Position numbers and translations under genes: made by a program. A DNA stretch of 64,000 nucleotides from MGBC120314 sp051877855. Lineage in GTDB: Bacteria > Bacillota > Clostridia > Lachnospirales > Lachnospiraceae. The notes beneath the pieces were generated by a model that saw only the letters and a program-made list of their open reading frames with translations, made no database searches and was not told where the DNA came from. Of the stretch, positions 51,871 through 60,642 are shown one piece after another; position 1 is the first letter of the stretch; every line of letters begins with the position of its first letter. The DNA lies in NCBI GenBank assembly GCA_051877855.1, contig JBJEJH010000032.1, positions 1-64,000 on the forward strand, read 5' to 3'.

Positions 51871-54211
51871 AAAAAATTCCGTGATCACTTGCCGCCTTAT
51901 AATACACCGTCATCGGAATAAAGCTCTGTGCAAAATTCTTTGTTCCTGCACTTCCCACCATAACGGTATCTTCAACCTTTGTTTTCTTACCGGCATGTCC
52001 AGCCAGCACAAGATTCCCTTCAAAGGTCTTCTTACCATATTCCAGATACCGGGTTTCACCGGTCAATTCATAGGCAATAGTCAATGCTTCCAGCAACAGT
52101 GTATTGTTACCATTCCGTGCAAGGCTCGGAAGTTCCTTATAGTAGAACAATCCATTTTCCATAAGACAATTATCCACCAGATCATCCACCGCACCAAGAA
52201 TTAATTTCTTTAACTCCTCGCTTGGGAACACGCGATAATAACGCATCAGACTTCCAACTGCCACAGAAATCATAAATCCGACCCGGATGGTGGTATTATC
52301 TGTATACGGTGCGACCCACTCACCATATTCTTCCACCCACTCCTTAAAATGTCCCACAATCCATTCACATTTTGCAGTCCATTTTTCATCATTCGTCTCC
52401 ACATAAAGAGCCGTCAGTGTACGAAGCGCCCAGCCGGTCTCTCTTGCATTGCTCTCTCCCGACACCTGATACATCGGTGTTTCAAGGAGTCTTAATACAT
52501 TTTCGCCAATGCCGATCGCCGTCTTAAGTGCACGTTCATTGCCGGTGAAATGATAACAATCCAGCAGGCCTTCCACCCATTCATGACTGCATACCATAAG
52601 TCCTGCACCACAGTGTCCCATGGTATGTTCCCACTGTCCACCCAAACGCAATGGATCTTGGCTGTAGTGGCACACATCCACATCCATCCAGTGACTGGCT
52701 GCCACATTGGCATAGTCCAGGAATCTTCTCGTTCCGGTTCTTGCATACATAAGATACATTGCATGAGGATAATCGTATTCATTATTGGTCCATACCAGAC
52801 GTCCGCAACCACGTCCCTGCTCTGTGTATCCGGGATCCGGCGCATCTCCCCAGTTCATCATTCCATAACATCTTGCATGGGCATCCGCCTTGGAAATCAG
52901 ACAGATTTCAACATGTTGATTCAACTTATCCCGATCCACAAATATGTCCGGCATAACCCCTGCATCACGGAAGACCTCCGGCATAATATGTGCCTGATCC
53001 GGCATCTGATAAATAAGACTTCGATTATCAATCTCCCTTAAGCTCTCATCACTTGCGTGGAAATGTAACTGAAACTTCTGTTCTCTTGACATACCGGAAG
53101 CCATCTTGACACATTCCACATTCTCAGGAACCAGCATTACATAGATTCCTCCTGCATCCGCCGTCACGGCCTTCGGAAAGTTCTGCTGTGCCTGAAAGAT
53201 TGTAGCACACACACCACCTTTTTCATCTGTCCGATCCGCAAAGAATGTTCCGTAAAGTACTTCTGCAAAATGCTCATTTGCTTCCCCTATCAGTGCATCT
53301 GCCGTCACTACCTCACTGACACGATATCCATTCTTTCCCAGAGTAAAACTCGTCTTATAGTTGGACCTTGCCACGCAGCTTCGCACCCCACGCAGTTTCT
53401 CTTCCAATGCGGGGAGTTCTTTAATTCCACTGGTATAGAACACATTACCGTCTTCACTGACAAGACTGCCAAAAGCATCCCCACAGCCGGTGGAATCTTC
53501 CTTGCCGGCATTGCTATCCGTGCCGATTCCCGGTGCAAACACGGAATTTTGATCCGCCATTACGCCAAATACCAGTGATTCTATATGTAACTCTTCATCG
53601 CTTGAATTAATCAGGCGATAAGAAACTTCCAGCCATTCCTTATCAAGAAAAACTGTTATCCTGCATTCAAACTCAAGATTTCTCTTTCCACGACACACAC
53701 CCTTACTACAAAGGATTGCTACTAAAGGCCCATCCTCTTCAATGGTCCATTCACCAAATTCTACGCTATATTCCATTCCATCCGCCTTAAGATACGGCCC
53801 AACGAACTGCCCAGCCTCATAGGTCTGTCTTCCGTCATTCAATGTCTCAAAAAGATGATTCGAACCATTCTTTAACACAAATGAAAGTTTCCTGCCATCC
53901 ACTGTGATACCATCTGAATTCTTCGTGAGAGTGATGCCCTTCACTTCATTCTTTACTTCACTTTGCAACTCACACTCAAAGGATTTCTTGGCATTTCCCG
54001 GAAGATCTGCCATAAAACGTAGAAACATATAGCGGACCGACCCATCTTTATATCTCGATGTAATTTTTCTCTGGATCGGAAGAGCCTTTCCCTGATCAAA
54101 GATCTGAACCCTCGAAAGATCCCTTAATTCACCTTGTTTTACCGGAATTGCTATACTAACATGCTCCGCCCCACGGTCATAACGATACAGCTTATCAAAC
54201 TTAATCTCCAT
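51869..54211 (-). CDS. YetA-like / exo-rhamnogalacturonan lyase-like protein (PL26 type)
   Basis: 780 aa without signal peptide. N-terminal beta domains (about 1-380; AIPVKQGELRDLSRVQIFD and TVFLDKEWLEVSYRLIN) precede an alpha-helical toroid (about 440-760; MNWGDAPDPGY, GGQWEHTMGHCGAGLMVCSHEW). This order resembles the PcRGLX/YetA group, which includes a fungal exo-rhamnogalacturonan lyase; YetA of Bacillus sits in the rhamnogalacturonan locus. Likely role: release of disaccharides from imported rhamnogalacturonan in the cytoplasm. The family call is from memory of domain layout and could be wrong; another helical-toroid lyase is the alternative. Confidence 0.65.
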   Translation of the reverse strand: MEIKFDKLYRYDRGAEHVSIAIPVKQGELRDLSRVQIFDQGKALPIQRKITSRYKDGSVRYMFLRFMADLPGNAKKSFECELQSEVKNEVKGITLTKNSDGITVDGRKLSFVLKNGSNHLFETLNDGRQTYEAGQFVGPYLKADGMEYSVEFGEWTIEEDGPLVAILCSKGVCRGKRNLEFECRITVFLDKEWLEVSYRLINSSDEELHIESLVFGVMADQNSVFAPGIGTDSNAGKEDSTGCGDAFGSLVSEDGNVFYTSGIKELPALEEKLRGVRSCVARSNYKTSFTLGKNGYRVSEVVTADALIGEANEHFAEVLYGTFFADRTDEKGGVCATIFQAQQNFPKAVTADAGGIYVMLVPENVECVKMASGMSREQKFQLHFHASDESLREIDNRSLIYQMPDQAHIMPEVFRDAGVMPDIFVDRDKLNQHVEICLISKADAHARCYGMMNWGDAPDPGYTEQGRGCGRLVWTNNEYDYPHAMYLMYARTGTRRFLDYANVAASHWMDVDVCHYSQDPLRLGGQWEHTMGHCGAGLMVCSHEWVEGLLDCYHFTGNERALKTAIGIGENVLRLLETPMYQVSGESNARETGWALRTLTALYVETNDEKWTAKCEWIVGHFKEWVEEYGEWVAPYTDNTTIRVGFMISVAVGSLMRYYRVFPSEELKKLILGAVDDLVDNCLMENGLFYYKELPSLARNGNNTLLLEALTIAYELTGETRYLEYGKKTFEGNLVLAGHAGKKTKVEDTVMVGSAGTKNFAQSFIPMTVYYKAASDHGIF

Positions 54212-54350
54212 TTCGATCCCCCCCGCAAATTAATGTCCGAAAATTCCTCTGTGCACAGGCATCCAAAGCTTTACATCCATGCCTTATATCTGAAATGTTA
54301 TATCATTTTTTCAGTACTTTCCATAAGAATATTGCCTAACAAATCTATTT

Positions 54351-55544
54351 CTACAGAATATTCGTTATAATATCAATAAGACTCTTGGGCTGATATAGGT
54401 CATTATCCCAGAATTCTTCTGCAAGACGTTCCATATTCTCCTCACAATGCTCAATTTCCTTGGAATAAAGGTACATAATCGTAATCTGATTGTCCATCCC
54501 CCATGAATTCTGCGCCCCATTCCATGTTGCCAGATTCATCTGGCGAATTAAGATCAACGCCACCAGACTCATAACTGCTTTCGAATAAATATCCCCATCG
54601 AAAACCATTTTCATAAAATAGCGATATACGTAATACACCATCAAATGCTCATAAACGTAATCATTTTCCTTATAATATTCCCCGAATTGTTTATTGTCCT
54701 CCATCCACTGTTCAACATCCGTATGATCTAAAAAGTCCTTCGTCTTTTCATACAGATGAATCCATTTCCGGTTTATAATCTCCAAACCGCCAACAAACTC
54801 CATCATTCGAATAAGATTTTTCTTGGAATTTTGCGCATCGCCCATCTTAATTGCCTTGATCATCCGCTGAAGATATGTATCATCGGAAAAATCTTTGATA
54901 ATACAATGAATCTGATCGATCTTATTCCTTGTCCCATCTTCCCCAACCAGAGTATCATCGTCAATGACATTCTGAAGCCTTGAAGCAAGCATAAGGTAAA
55001 GTGCACAACGGTGTCCGATGGAAATTTCCCGGTTCTGCAGGATTCCAAAAACCACATCCCGCAAATCCATCAGCGCAATAAAAGTCCTGTCCCTTGTATA
55101 ATCCACGCCATCGATATCTTCCTCCTGATTCCATTCTCCGAAGCGAATAGGCTTTGAGGAAGAAAGAATCAGCTTTGCCACCTCCGGACATGAAAATGAG
55201 AGTCCCATTTCTCTCAATGCGCCATACTCCACCCCAACTCTCGGGTAATTATCGCACAGTGAACACAAGGACTCATCTCCCATCTGAATTACCATTTCAC
55301 ACAAATTATCCTGATTTAAAAAGGTACAACGTCCGTTCTCATTTAATGCAAAAAAGTGTCCATCCGGACGCTCAATAATATTCTTGCGGATTCGTTCTCC
55401 GAACTCCCCCTGCATTGACATAAACCGCTGATAGGAAGGATCATCAATTTCAATCATCCATCCGATACAACAGGTGTCCGGGCAATTACTTCCCGTACAA
55501 TGAAATGTATCATAATAATGTGGTACACGAACTTTAATTGTCAT
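54351..55544 (-). CDS. FliB-family (lysine-N-methylase-like) protein
   Basis: 397 aa. The N-terminal cysteine block FHCTGSNCPDTCCIGWMIEID, plus CTFLNQDNLCEM and SLCSLCDNYPR, is the pattern of FliB, which methylates flagellin lysines in Salmonella. The cysteines suggest an iron-sulfur cluster. No flagellar genes are in the window, so the target is unknown. It starts 4 bp after the ADP-ribosylglycohydrolase-like gene, so the two are cotranscribed. The rest is helical without known motifs. Confidence 0.82.
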   Translation of the reverse strand: MTIKVRVPHYYDTFHCTGSNCPDTCCIGWMIEIDDPSYQRFMSMQGEFGERIRKNIIERPDGHFFALNENGRCTFLNQDNLCEMVIQMGDESLCSLCDNYPRVGVEYGALREMGLSFSCPEVAKLILSSSKPIRFGEWNQEEDIDGVDYTRDRTFIALMDLRDVVFGILQNREISIGHRCALYLMLASRLQNVIDDDTLVGEDGTRNKIDQIHCIIKDFSDDTYLQRMIKAIKMGDAQNSKKNLIRMMEFVGGLEIINRKWIHLYEKTKDFLDHTDVEQWMEDNKQFGEYYKENDYVYEHLMVYYVYRYFMKMVFDGDIYSKAVMSLVALILIRQMNLATWNGAQNSWGMDNQITIMYLYSKEIEHCEENMERLAEEFWDNDLYQPKSLIDIITNIL

Positions 55545-55548
55545 ACCT

Positions 55549-56625
55549 CTATTCCCCTCTTAATTTATATAACTTGTCTACCCAGTTAATAATCATTTGA
55601 CGTAATTCCAGATTCTGCTGCCACGCCTCGGGAATTTTGACATCACCCACAAGTGCCCCCATAAGACTTCCGCTCACAAACCCAATGGAACTACTCATGC
55701 CGCCGCAATTTGCCGCCATCTGTACCGCCTCTTCAAAGTTCTCTGCCTTAAGGGCACAATACAGGCCCATCGCCAGAACCTCTTCCGCCGTATATCCATC
55801 CCCAAGCATAGAAACCGCTCTACTCCATTTTTCATCACATTCCGACAAATGTAATGCATAATCCACCACATCATTGACCTCATCGATATAGGAATATTTT
55901 TTCAGTTCCACCAATGCATTAACCACCGCCGCATCCATATTCTTACCGCTGGTCACTTCTGCTATGATATACGCATACACTCCCGCAGACAAATATCCTG
56001 ACGGATGTCCATGGGTAATTGCCGCAAGCCGGGCTGCCACTTCAAATGCCTCACTAGGCTTATCATGTAAAAAGAATCCAACCGGCGCCACACGGGTAAG
56101 ACAACTGGAATCTTTAAAGGATGTAATAGGCATCTCCAGAGTTCCCATCTGTTTGGTTTCCAGCGCCATTAACGTCTCTTCACTCGGGTTACGATTACTA
56201 TAAAATTCATCATATTCCAGTGCAGTCTTAATACCAATGGAACTCAGTGCCACAGGTTCGTGTTCATGTTTATGCATAATATAATCATCCAGAACAATTC
56301 CCGTCTGGGTATAATACCAGCGCGCATAGGACTGCCACACACCGCTGGACTCATAGGAGCCGATTCCGCGGCTGGTACAACGGATATATGCCCACTCCAG
56401 GCCATCCATAGTAAAGAGCGCCATCTGGGTATCATCAGAGACCAGAGATTTGCCAAACTGAGGATTATAATAAGGTTCCTTTATTCCATTTTCCGAATAG
56501 TTACTCCACACTTCTTCATCCATTGGAACTTCCATCGTGTAGCCCATACTATCACCGATGGCTGCACCGATCATACATCCAAGATATCTGCTCTTTCCAT
56601 CCGTACTGCCATTATTTTTCCGCAA
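55549..56625 (-). CDS. ADP-ribosylglycohydrolase-like protein with altered metal site
   Basis: 358 aa, starting at TTG (56625) with GAGGTG upstream; there is no ATG before the conserved domain. DraG fold: GCMIGAAIGDSMGYTME at the N-terminus and LVSDDTQMALFTMDG, the first metal-binding block. The second block, normally GGDSDSTG, reads GGMSSSIG, so both metal-ligand Asp residues are replaced. The DNA around it reads cleanly in frame, so this is not a frameshift. The protein may be inactive as a hydrolase, bind ADP-ribose only, or use another metal arrangement. Cotranscribed with the FliB-like gene. Confidence 0.85.
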   Translation of the reverse strand: MRKNNGSTDGKSRYLGCMIGAAIGDSMGYTMEVPMDEEVWSNYSENGIKEPYYNPQFGKSLVSDDTQMALFTMDGLEWAYIRCTSRGIGSYESSGVWQSYARWYYTQTGIVLDDYIMHKHEHEPVALSSIGIKTALEYDEFYSNRNPSEETLMALETKQMGTLEMPITSFKDSSCLTRVAPVGFFLHDKPSEAFEVAARLAAITHGHPSGYLSAGVYAYIIAEVTSGKNMDAAVVNALVELKKYSYIDEVNDVVDYALHLSECDEKWSRAVSMLGDGYTAEEVLAMGLYCALKAENFEEAVQMAANCGGMSSSIGFVSGSLMGALVGDVKIPEAWQQNLELRQMIINWVDKLYKLRGE

Positions 56626-56696
56626 AATCTCACCTCACCCTGACAACCAATCTCAACTACTTATTACTCCCCAATAAACTGCCAATTCCTTATAAA

Positions 56697-56903
56697 TCAG
56701 GCAACATGCTTATCTCTCACAGAACAATGTGCTTCTCCATGCATAACGCCCCGCATCCTTCTCTGCACATTTCTTCTCCCGTTTTCACAGACACGCAACA
56801 CTCTCATTTTCATCTTCCTGAAGTAAAATGACGGATCATGGTCACGATCCACCCACATAAGATATAACCCTGTCAATGTATAAACAATAAAAAAGATTTC
56901 CAT
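56697..56903 (-). CDS. Small membrane protein, hypothetical
   Basis: 68 aa. A good ribosome site (GGAGG, seven bases before ATG) and an N-terminal hydrophobic segment (MEIFFIVYTLTGLYLMWVD) support translation. The rest is Arg/Lys-rich (RKMKMRVLRVCENGRRNVQRR) and would lie in the cytoplasm. No relative recognised. It is single-copy between the DraG-like gene and tRNA-Pro; the coding call rests on the ribosome site and composition. Confidence 0.45.
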   Translation of the reverse strand: MEIFFIVYTLTGLYLMWVDRDHDPSFYFRKMKMRVLRVCENGRRNVQRRMRGVMHGEAHCSVRDKHVA

Positions 56904-57061
56904 AATACTACCTCCGTTGATTTTGATAGGGTTATATTATATTTTTTATTGTCCATTAAACAGTACTCTTAATTATTTTATATAAGAACAAATTAACCTA
57001 TACCATTATCCTATCATATTCCCAACAATAAACAAATATAAAATTTCTTTCATTTTAACAC

Positions 57062-57090
57062 TTGCTTTTTTTATGAAATGTGATTATACT
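57062..57090 (+). promoter_or_regulatory. tRNA-Pro promoter
   Basis: TTGCTT (57062-57067) and TATACT (57085-57090) with 17 bp between and an extended -10 (TGAT before TATACT), 20 bp before the tRNA. Confidence 0.85.
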
Positions 57091-57110
57091 AATTACTGTT
57101 GCATGTATCA

Positions 57111-57184
57111 CGGGGTGTGGCTCAGCTTGGTAGAGCGCTTGGTTCGGGACTAAGAGGTCGCGCGTTCGAATCGCGTCACCCCGA
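57111..57184 (+). tRNA. tRNA-Pro (anticodon CGG)
   Basis: 74 nt. Acceptor CGGGGTG pairs with CACCCCG; D stem GCTC/GAGC; anticodon stem CTTGG/CTAAG with loop TTCGGGA, giving anticodon CGG; T stem GCGCG/CGCGT with loop TTCGAAT. The discriminator base is A and CCA is not encoded. It reads the CCG codon. Confidence 0.95.
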
Positions 57185-57200
57185 TTCCTTGGCAGGGGCA

Positions 57201-57238
57201 CCGGAATGTTTTCTTTACGAAGACTTCCGGGCTTTTTT
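57201..57238 (+). terminator. tRNA-Pro terminator
   Basis: CCGGAA (57201-57206) pairs with TTCCGG (57225-57230), extended inside by GT-TTC/GAA-AC pairing, followed by GCTTTTTT. Confidence 0.88.
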
Positions 57239-57249
57239 ATTTTAATGAA

Positions 57250-57612
57250 CTACAGATCCTCCTCTTCATCGTCCAGAGAATGAATGTTAATTCCTGCATC
57301 CTTTAATCTTCTTCGCACCGCATCCACGTAGTTCATGTCACGTCCGAGACGATTGAGTCCGGTTACATAGATTACAGTTCCGGTTCCTCTGTATTTTTCA
57401 ATCCACAGATTCACCATATTTTCACTAATCTGTTTCCCTGCTTCCTCATAAAATGAAAAGCAAATGATATCATGGGCATCCAGATATTCTTCAATCTCAT
57501 CAATCTGTCGTTCCACTGCCGTACTGTTCTCCATGGAAGAACGCACATAAGCAGCCACGTTGTTATTTCCAAAGGAATGATCAACGTTATTCATTGAATT
57601 CTGCTGTGACAT
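57250..57612 (-). CDS. Lone serine-recombinase catalytic domain
   Basis: 120 aa from the ATG at 57612 (AAAGGGG upstream). The resolvase N-terminal domain is complete: AAYVRSSMEN with the nucleophile Ser, VERQIDEIEEYL, and VTGLNRLGRDMNYV with the second Arg pair. It stops at IHSLDDEEEDL where a resolvase would continue into the E helix and DNA-binding domain. The gene overlaps the 78-aa gene upstream by 26 bp. It could be a remnant, or a small protein that works with a separate DNA-binding partner. Confidence 0.82.
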   Translation of the reverse strand: MSQQNSMNNVDHSFGNNNVAAYVRSSMENSTAVERQIDEIEEYLDAHDIICFSFYEEAGKQISENMVNLWIEKYRGTGTVIYVTGLNRLGRDMNYVDAVRRRLKDAGINIHSLDDEEEDL

Positions 57613-57823
57613 AATAACCCCTTTCATTGTGAATAATATCTACAACCACGCCTTCCTTTGTCTTTAAGCGTTCACTATTGGTAAAGTTCTTGCTCATAGC
57701 CAACGCAGGATTAATCGTATAATAATAGGAATTTGGCAACATTCCCTCGCTCACTGTTATTTTCTGTCCAACTTCCAGCAAGCCCGGACGTTCCATCTTA
57801 AATTCCATCTGACGCATGTTCAA
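57587..57823 (-). CDS. Small hypothetical protein (78 aa)
   Basis: 78 aa, predicted mostly beta (LEVGQKITVSEGMLPNSYYYTIN, LKTKEGVVVDIIHNERGYYVTAEF); the pattern suggests a compact SH3-like or barrel domain. It overlaps the recombinase-domain gene by 26 bp in another frame and follows the VanX-like/YkuD-like gene's region on the other side, with the stop-start gap being small. No family recognised. Confidence 0.7.
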   Translation of the reverse strand: MNMRQMEFKMERPGLLEVGQKITVSEGMLPNSYYYTINPALAMSKNFTNSERLKTKEGVVVDIIHNERGYYVTAEFNE

Positions 57824-57834
57824 GCCCTCCTTCT

Positions 57835-59241
57835 TTAATAATTTTGTATTTCTTCTTCCGTATCAATAATAATCCGACAATCCAAATGTATACTGTTCAG
57901 TATTTTCACCATATCTTTTTTTGAAACTCCGATACATCCAGCCGTGTAATCCCCTACTGCCACATGAAGAAAGATTGCCGACCCCTCCTCAGGAATGCAC
58001 TCACTGTTATAATCCAAGGCAAGCACATAATCATATGCACTTCCCACCGACACAATATGCTCCGCACTATTCCAATCCGTTTCTACCTCTGCGGCATCAA
58101 CGAACCTGTTATAATACCGTGAATTGGAATCATCCACCCAATAATCATTCTCATCCACCTGCTGATAATCCATCCTGGTTCCCGGAGAAGCAAGGATACC
58201 AAAGGCTTTCACGAAACCATATTCCCCCTTTGGAGTAATCATCTGCCCTTCATGAGCCTTTCCAATACCATCCTTTGCAACAATAGCATCCGTCGAAAGT
58301 ATTTCCCGCCAATTGCCCTTGGCATCTTTCGTATGCATAGACAATGTAGCCTTCTGACTATTTTCACGAGGCACCGTAACGACAATCATCTGACTTGTTG
58401 TTTCTGCTACCTTAAGTTCGCTGACCCAGTCTTTTCCCTCCTGTTTCAGAATCTGCGAATCGTAGGGCGGAACAAAATCATCCCTGCCACCATAGCTTTC
58501 ACAATCGGTAAAATCCCACCATTCGCCCTTGTATGGTTTAAATCCGTTAGCAATCATAAGCTCTTCTAACAAAAGGGCATTCGATGCCGCTTCCTCATCA
58601 CAGTCCGAATAATCCCGATCTGCCAGTGTTGAAAAGGAATCAAACTCCGTTGGCATCTTAAGTTCCTTGCCCGAGGCATCCACTAAAGTAATATCCACGG
58701 TACACCCTGCGCAATGTCCCGTTGCCCCCTTGGAAGGATTTGCCACATAGGCAGGATTCGGGCAGACTTCCCACAATCTGACCTGTGCCTCAAAGGGACG
58801 ATAAGCATCCCACACCTTAAGGCCAAGCCCCTGTTCCTGTAACTGTTCCTGAACTTTAGCCAGCTTCTTTACCGTTCCATAACGAAGATAGGCATCATTA
58901 AAATCATAGATTTTCTCTCCGGTAAAATTATTCTCTGTTGCATAGCGAAGTTCCACCACCAGTCCCGGAATGTAGTCCGCCATTCTCACATATTCCTCAT
59001 TCCCCGGAATTTCCACAACCGGCACATTCTGATGGTGAACCTCATCTTTATAGAGATTCTCATCCTGATCCGGCATTTTCTGCGATAAATCCGCCGCATC
59101 TGCCGTTTCCCCTTCAGACTCCAGGATTGAAACCGTTGTCATGGGAAGTGTTTGTGCCGGATCTTCCTTATTAGCACAGCTGCATAAAAGACTCGACGCC
59201 ATCAATATAACCAGCAGTTTCTCTACTTTTCTTATCATCAC
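57835..59241 (-). CDS. Lipoprotein with VanX-like and YkuD-like domains
   Basis: 468 aa. Lipobox near residue 21 (LLCSC), acidic linker, then a VanX-type D,D-dipeptidase domain: WDAYRPFEAQVRLW, GATGHCAGCTVDITL (His and Asp zinc ligands) and GEWWDF, where the third ligand is usually His (EWWHF). From about 300 an L,D-transpeptidase-like domain follows, with MITPKGEYGFVKAFG and the HVAVGDYTAGCIGVSKKDM block containing the catalytic-type Cys. Both halves act on peptidoglycan peptides, so this may be a two-activity wall enzyme outside the membrane. The D in place of H may weaken zinc binding. Confidence 0.82.
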   Translation of the reverse strand: MMIRKVEKLLVILMASSLLCSCANKEDPAQTLPMTTVSILESEGETADAADLSQKMPDQDENLYKDEVHHQNVPVVEIPGNEEYVRMADYIPGLVVELRYATENNFTGEKIYDFNDAYLRYGTVKKLAKVQEQLQEQGLGLKVWDAYRPFEAQVRLWEVCPNPAYVANPSKGATGHCAGCTVDITLVDASGKELKMPTEFDSFSTLADRDYSDCDEEAASNALLLEELMIANGFKPYKGEWWDFTDCESYGGRDDFVPPYDSQILKQEGKDWVSELKVAETTSQMIVVTVPRENSQKATLSMHTKDAKGNWREILSTDAIVAKDGIGKAHEGQMITPKGEYGFVKAFGILASPGTRMDYQQVDENDYWVDDSNSRYYNRFVDAAEVETDWNSAEHIVSVGSAYDYVLALDYNSECIPEEGSAIFLHVAVGDYTAGCIGVSKKDMVKILNSIHLDCRIIIDTEEEIQNY

Positions 59242-59246
59242 GAATA

Positions 59247-59717
59247 CTACTCCATCATCTTACAAACATCGATCCATTGTTTCATGCCGGACACTTCTTC
59301 CAACTGGAGGATTGTTAATTCAATAGCGCTGTTATCACTACCCGCAGCAGGAAATACCGTCTCATGCTTCTTTAAGGACTCATCCAGATATGTAACAACG
59401 CCTTCATTTACTCCAAACGGACACACTCCACCCGGCGCATGCCCGATATACTCTTCCACTTTATCGAATTCGATCATCTTCGCCTTGATCTGAAAGAAAT
59501 CCTTAAATTTACGATTATCAATCTTTGAACGACCGGATACTACAATCAGCACCGGCGAATCTCCTACCATGAAGGAAAGGGTCTTAGCAATGCGGTCCGC
59601 CTCCACACCAACTGCCTGTGCAGCAAGATCCACCGTCGCACTGGACTCCTCAAATTCTAACACGGCCTTATCAAGATCGTATTTTGCCAAATAACTCTTT
59701 GCACGCTCAATCGACAT
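59247..59717 (-). CDS. YbaK/EbsC family aminoacyl-tRNA deacylase
   Basis: 156 aa from the ATG at 59717 (AAGGAG upstream). Motifs: KTLSFMVGDSPVLIVVSGRSKID with the catalytic Lys region, and GHAPGGVCPFG. It hydrolyses mischarged tRNA (Cys-tRNA-Pro in YbaK). It sits 4 bp after the LysR gene. Confidence 0.92.
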   Translation of the reverse strand: MSIERAKSYLAKYDLDKAVLEFEESSATVDLAAQAVGVEADRIAKTLSFMVGDSPVLIVVSGRSKIDNRKFKDFFQIKAKMIEFDKVEEYIGHAPGGVCPFGVNEGVVTYLDESLKKHETVFPAAGSDNSAIELTILQLEEVSGMKQWIDVCKMME

Positions 59718-59721
59718 TATA

Positions 59722-60621
59722 CTAAACTCCTTCCTCATAACGAAACTCATTGCGAACCAGATCCACAAACCGCTTTCCAAGTACCGAAAGTGGCTTACTC
59801 CGATTCCATACCAGCGCATAGGTGGCGATTCGTTCCGGATTCACAATACGTTTTTCCGTAACCCACACATTTTTTCTCTCTCCGCCTGCCGTACTCGGGA
59901 AAATTGCAATCCCAACACCGTTCATGGTCAATTCACGGGCATTCAGGTAACTACTCATTTCTCCCTGCACATTAATGTTGATATTTTCCTGGGAAAACCA
60001 TCCCGAAACCTCATGAATACGATATTTTCTCGACGGAAAGAATACCGGTTCTCCCTCCAGCTGAGATAATTCAATCGTATCTCCCGGCAGTTTTGCCAAC
60101 GGATGCTCATTATTAATCATTGCAATCCACGGCACCTTATCCACTACAATGCTATCCAGACGTTCGTGATCAAAAGGTTCCATAATCAATGCCACATCCA
60201 GCAGCCCTTTTTCCAGACGATCCAGCACATCATCCGTACTACCATTCCACAATTCATAATATACATTCGGATATTCTTCCTTAAATCTTGCAATCCAGCT
60301 GGATATAAGATTGGGGCCACGCCCCTCCACAGTACCAATATACAGTGTTCCGGTACTACCCTTTGCAAGTTCACGCACCTCTGTCTCCGTCTTCTCAATC
60401 AATTCCAGAATCTGTATTCCCCGGTTCTTAAGAAGTTTCCCCTCCTCCGTCAGCTGTATTTTCTTCTTACTTCGGTCAAAGAGTTTCACTCCAAGTTCCT
60501 CTTCTAACATCTGGATCTGTCTGCTAAGCGGCGGCTGGGCCATATTAAGATTTTTCGCTGCTCGAGTGATATTCAGTTCACCGGCAACCTCCATAAAATA
60601 TTTTAACTCTCGAATATCCAT
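59722..60621 (-). CDS. LysR-type transcriptional regulator
   Basis: 299 aa. N-terminal winged helix (MDIRELKYFMEVAGELNITR, AAKNLNMAQPPLSRQIQML) and a C-terminal effector-binding domain (GTLYIGTVEGRGPNLISSW). It resembles the CitR/CbbR-type family in layout; the ligand is unknown. Probably cotranscribed with the YbaK-like gene. Confidence 0.93.
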   Translation of the reverse strand: MDIRELKYFMEVAGELNITRAAKNLNMAQPPLSRQIQMLEEELGVKLFDRSKKKIQLTEEGKLLKNRGIQILELIEKTETEVRELAKGSTGTLYIGTVEGRGPNLISSWIARFKEEYPNVYYELWNGSTDDVLDRLEKGLLDVALIMEPFDHERLDSIVVDKVPWIAMINNEHPLAKLPGDTIELSQLEGEPVFFPSRKYRIHEVSGWFSQENININVQGEMSSYLNARELTMNGVGIAIFPSTAGGERKNVWVTEKRIVNPERIATYALVWNRSKPLSVLGKRFVDLVRNEFRYEEGV

Positions 60622-60642
60622 GTGACTTCCTCATTTTCTTAA

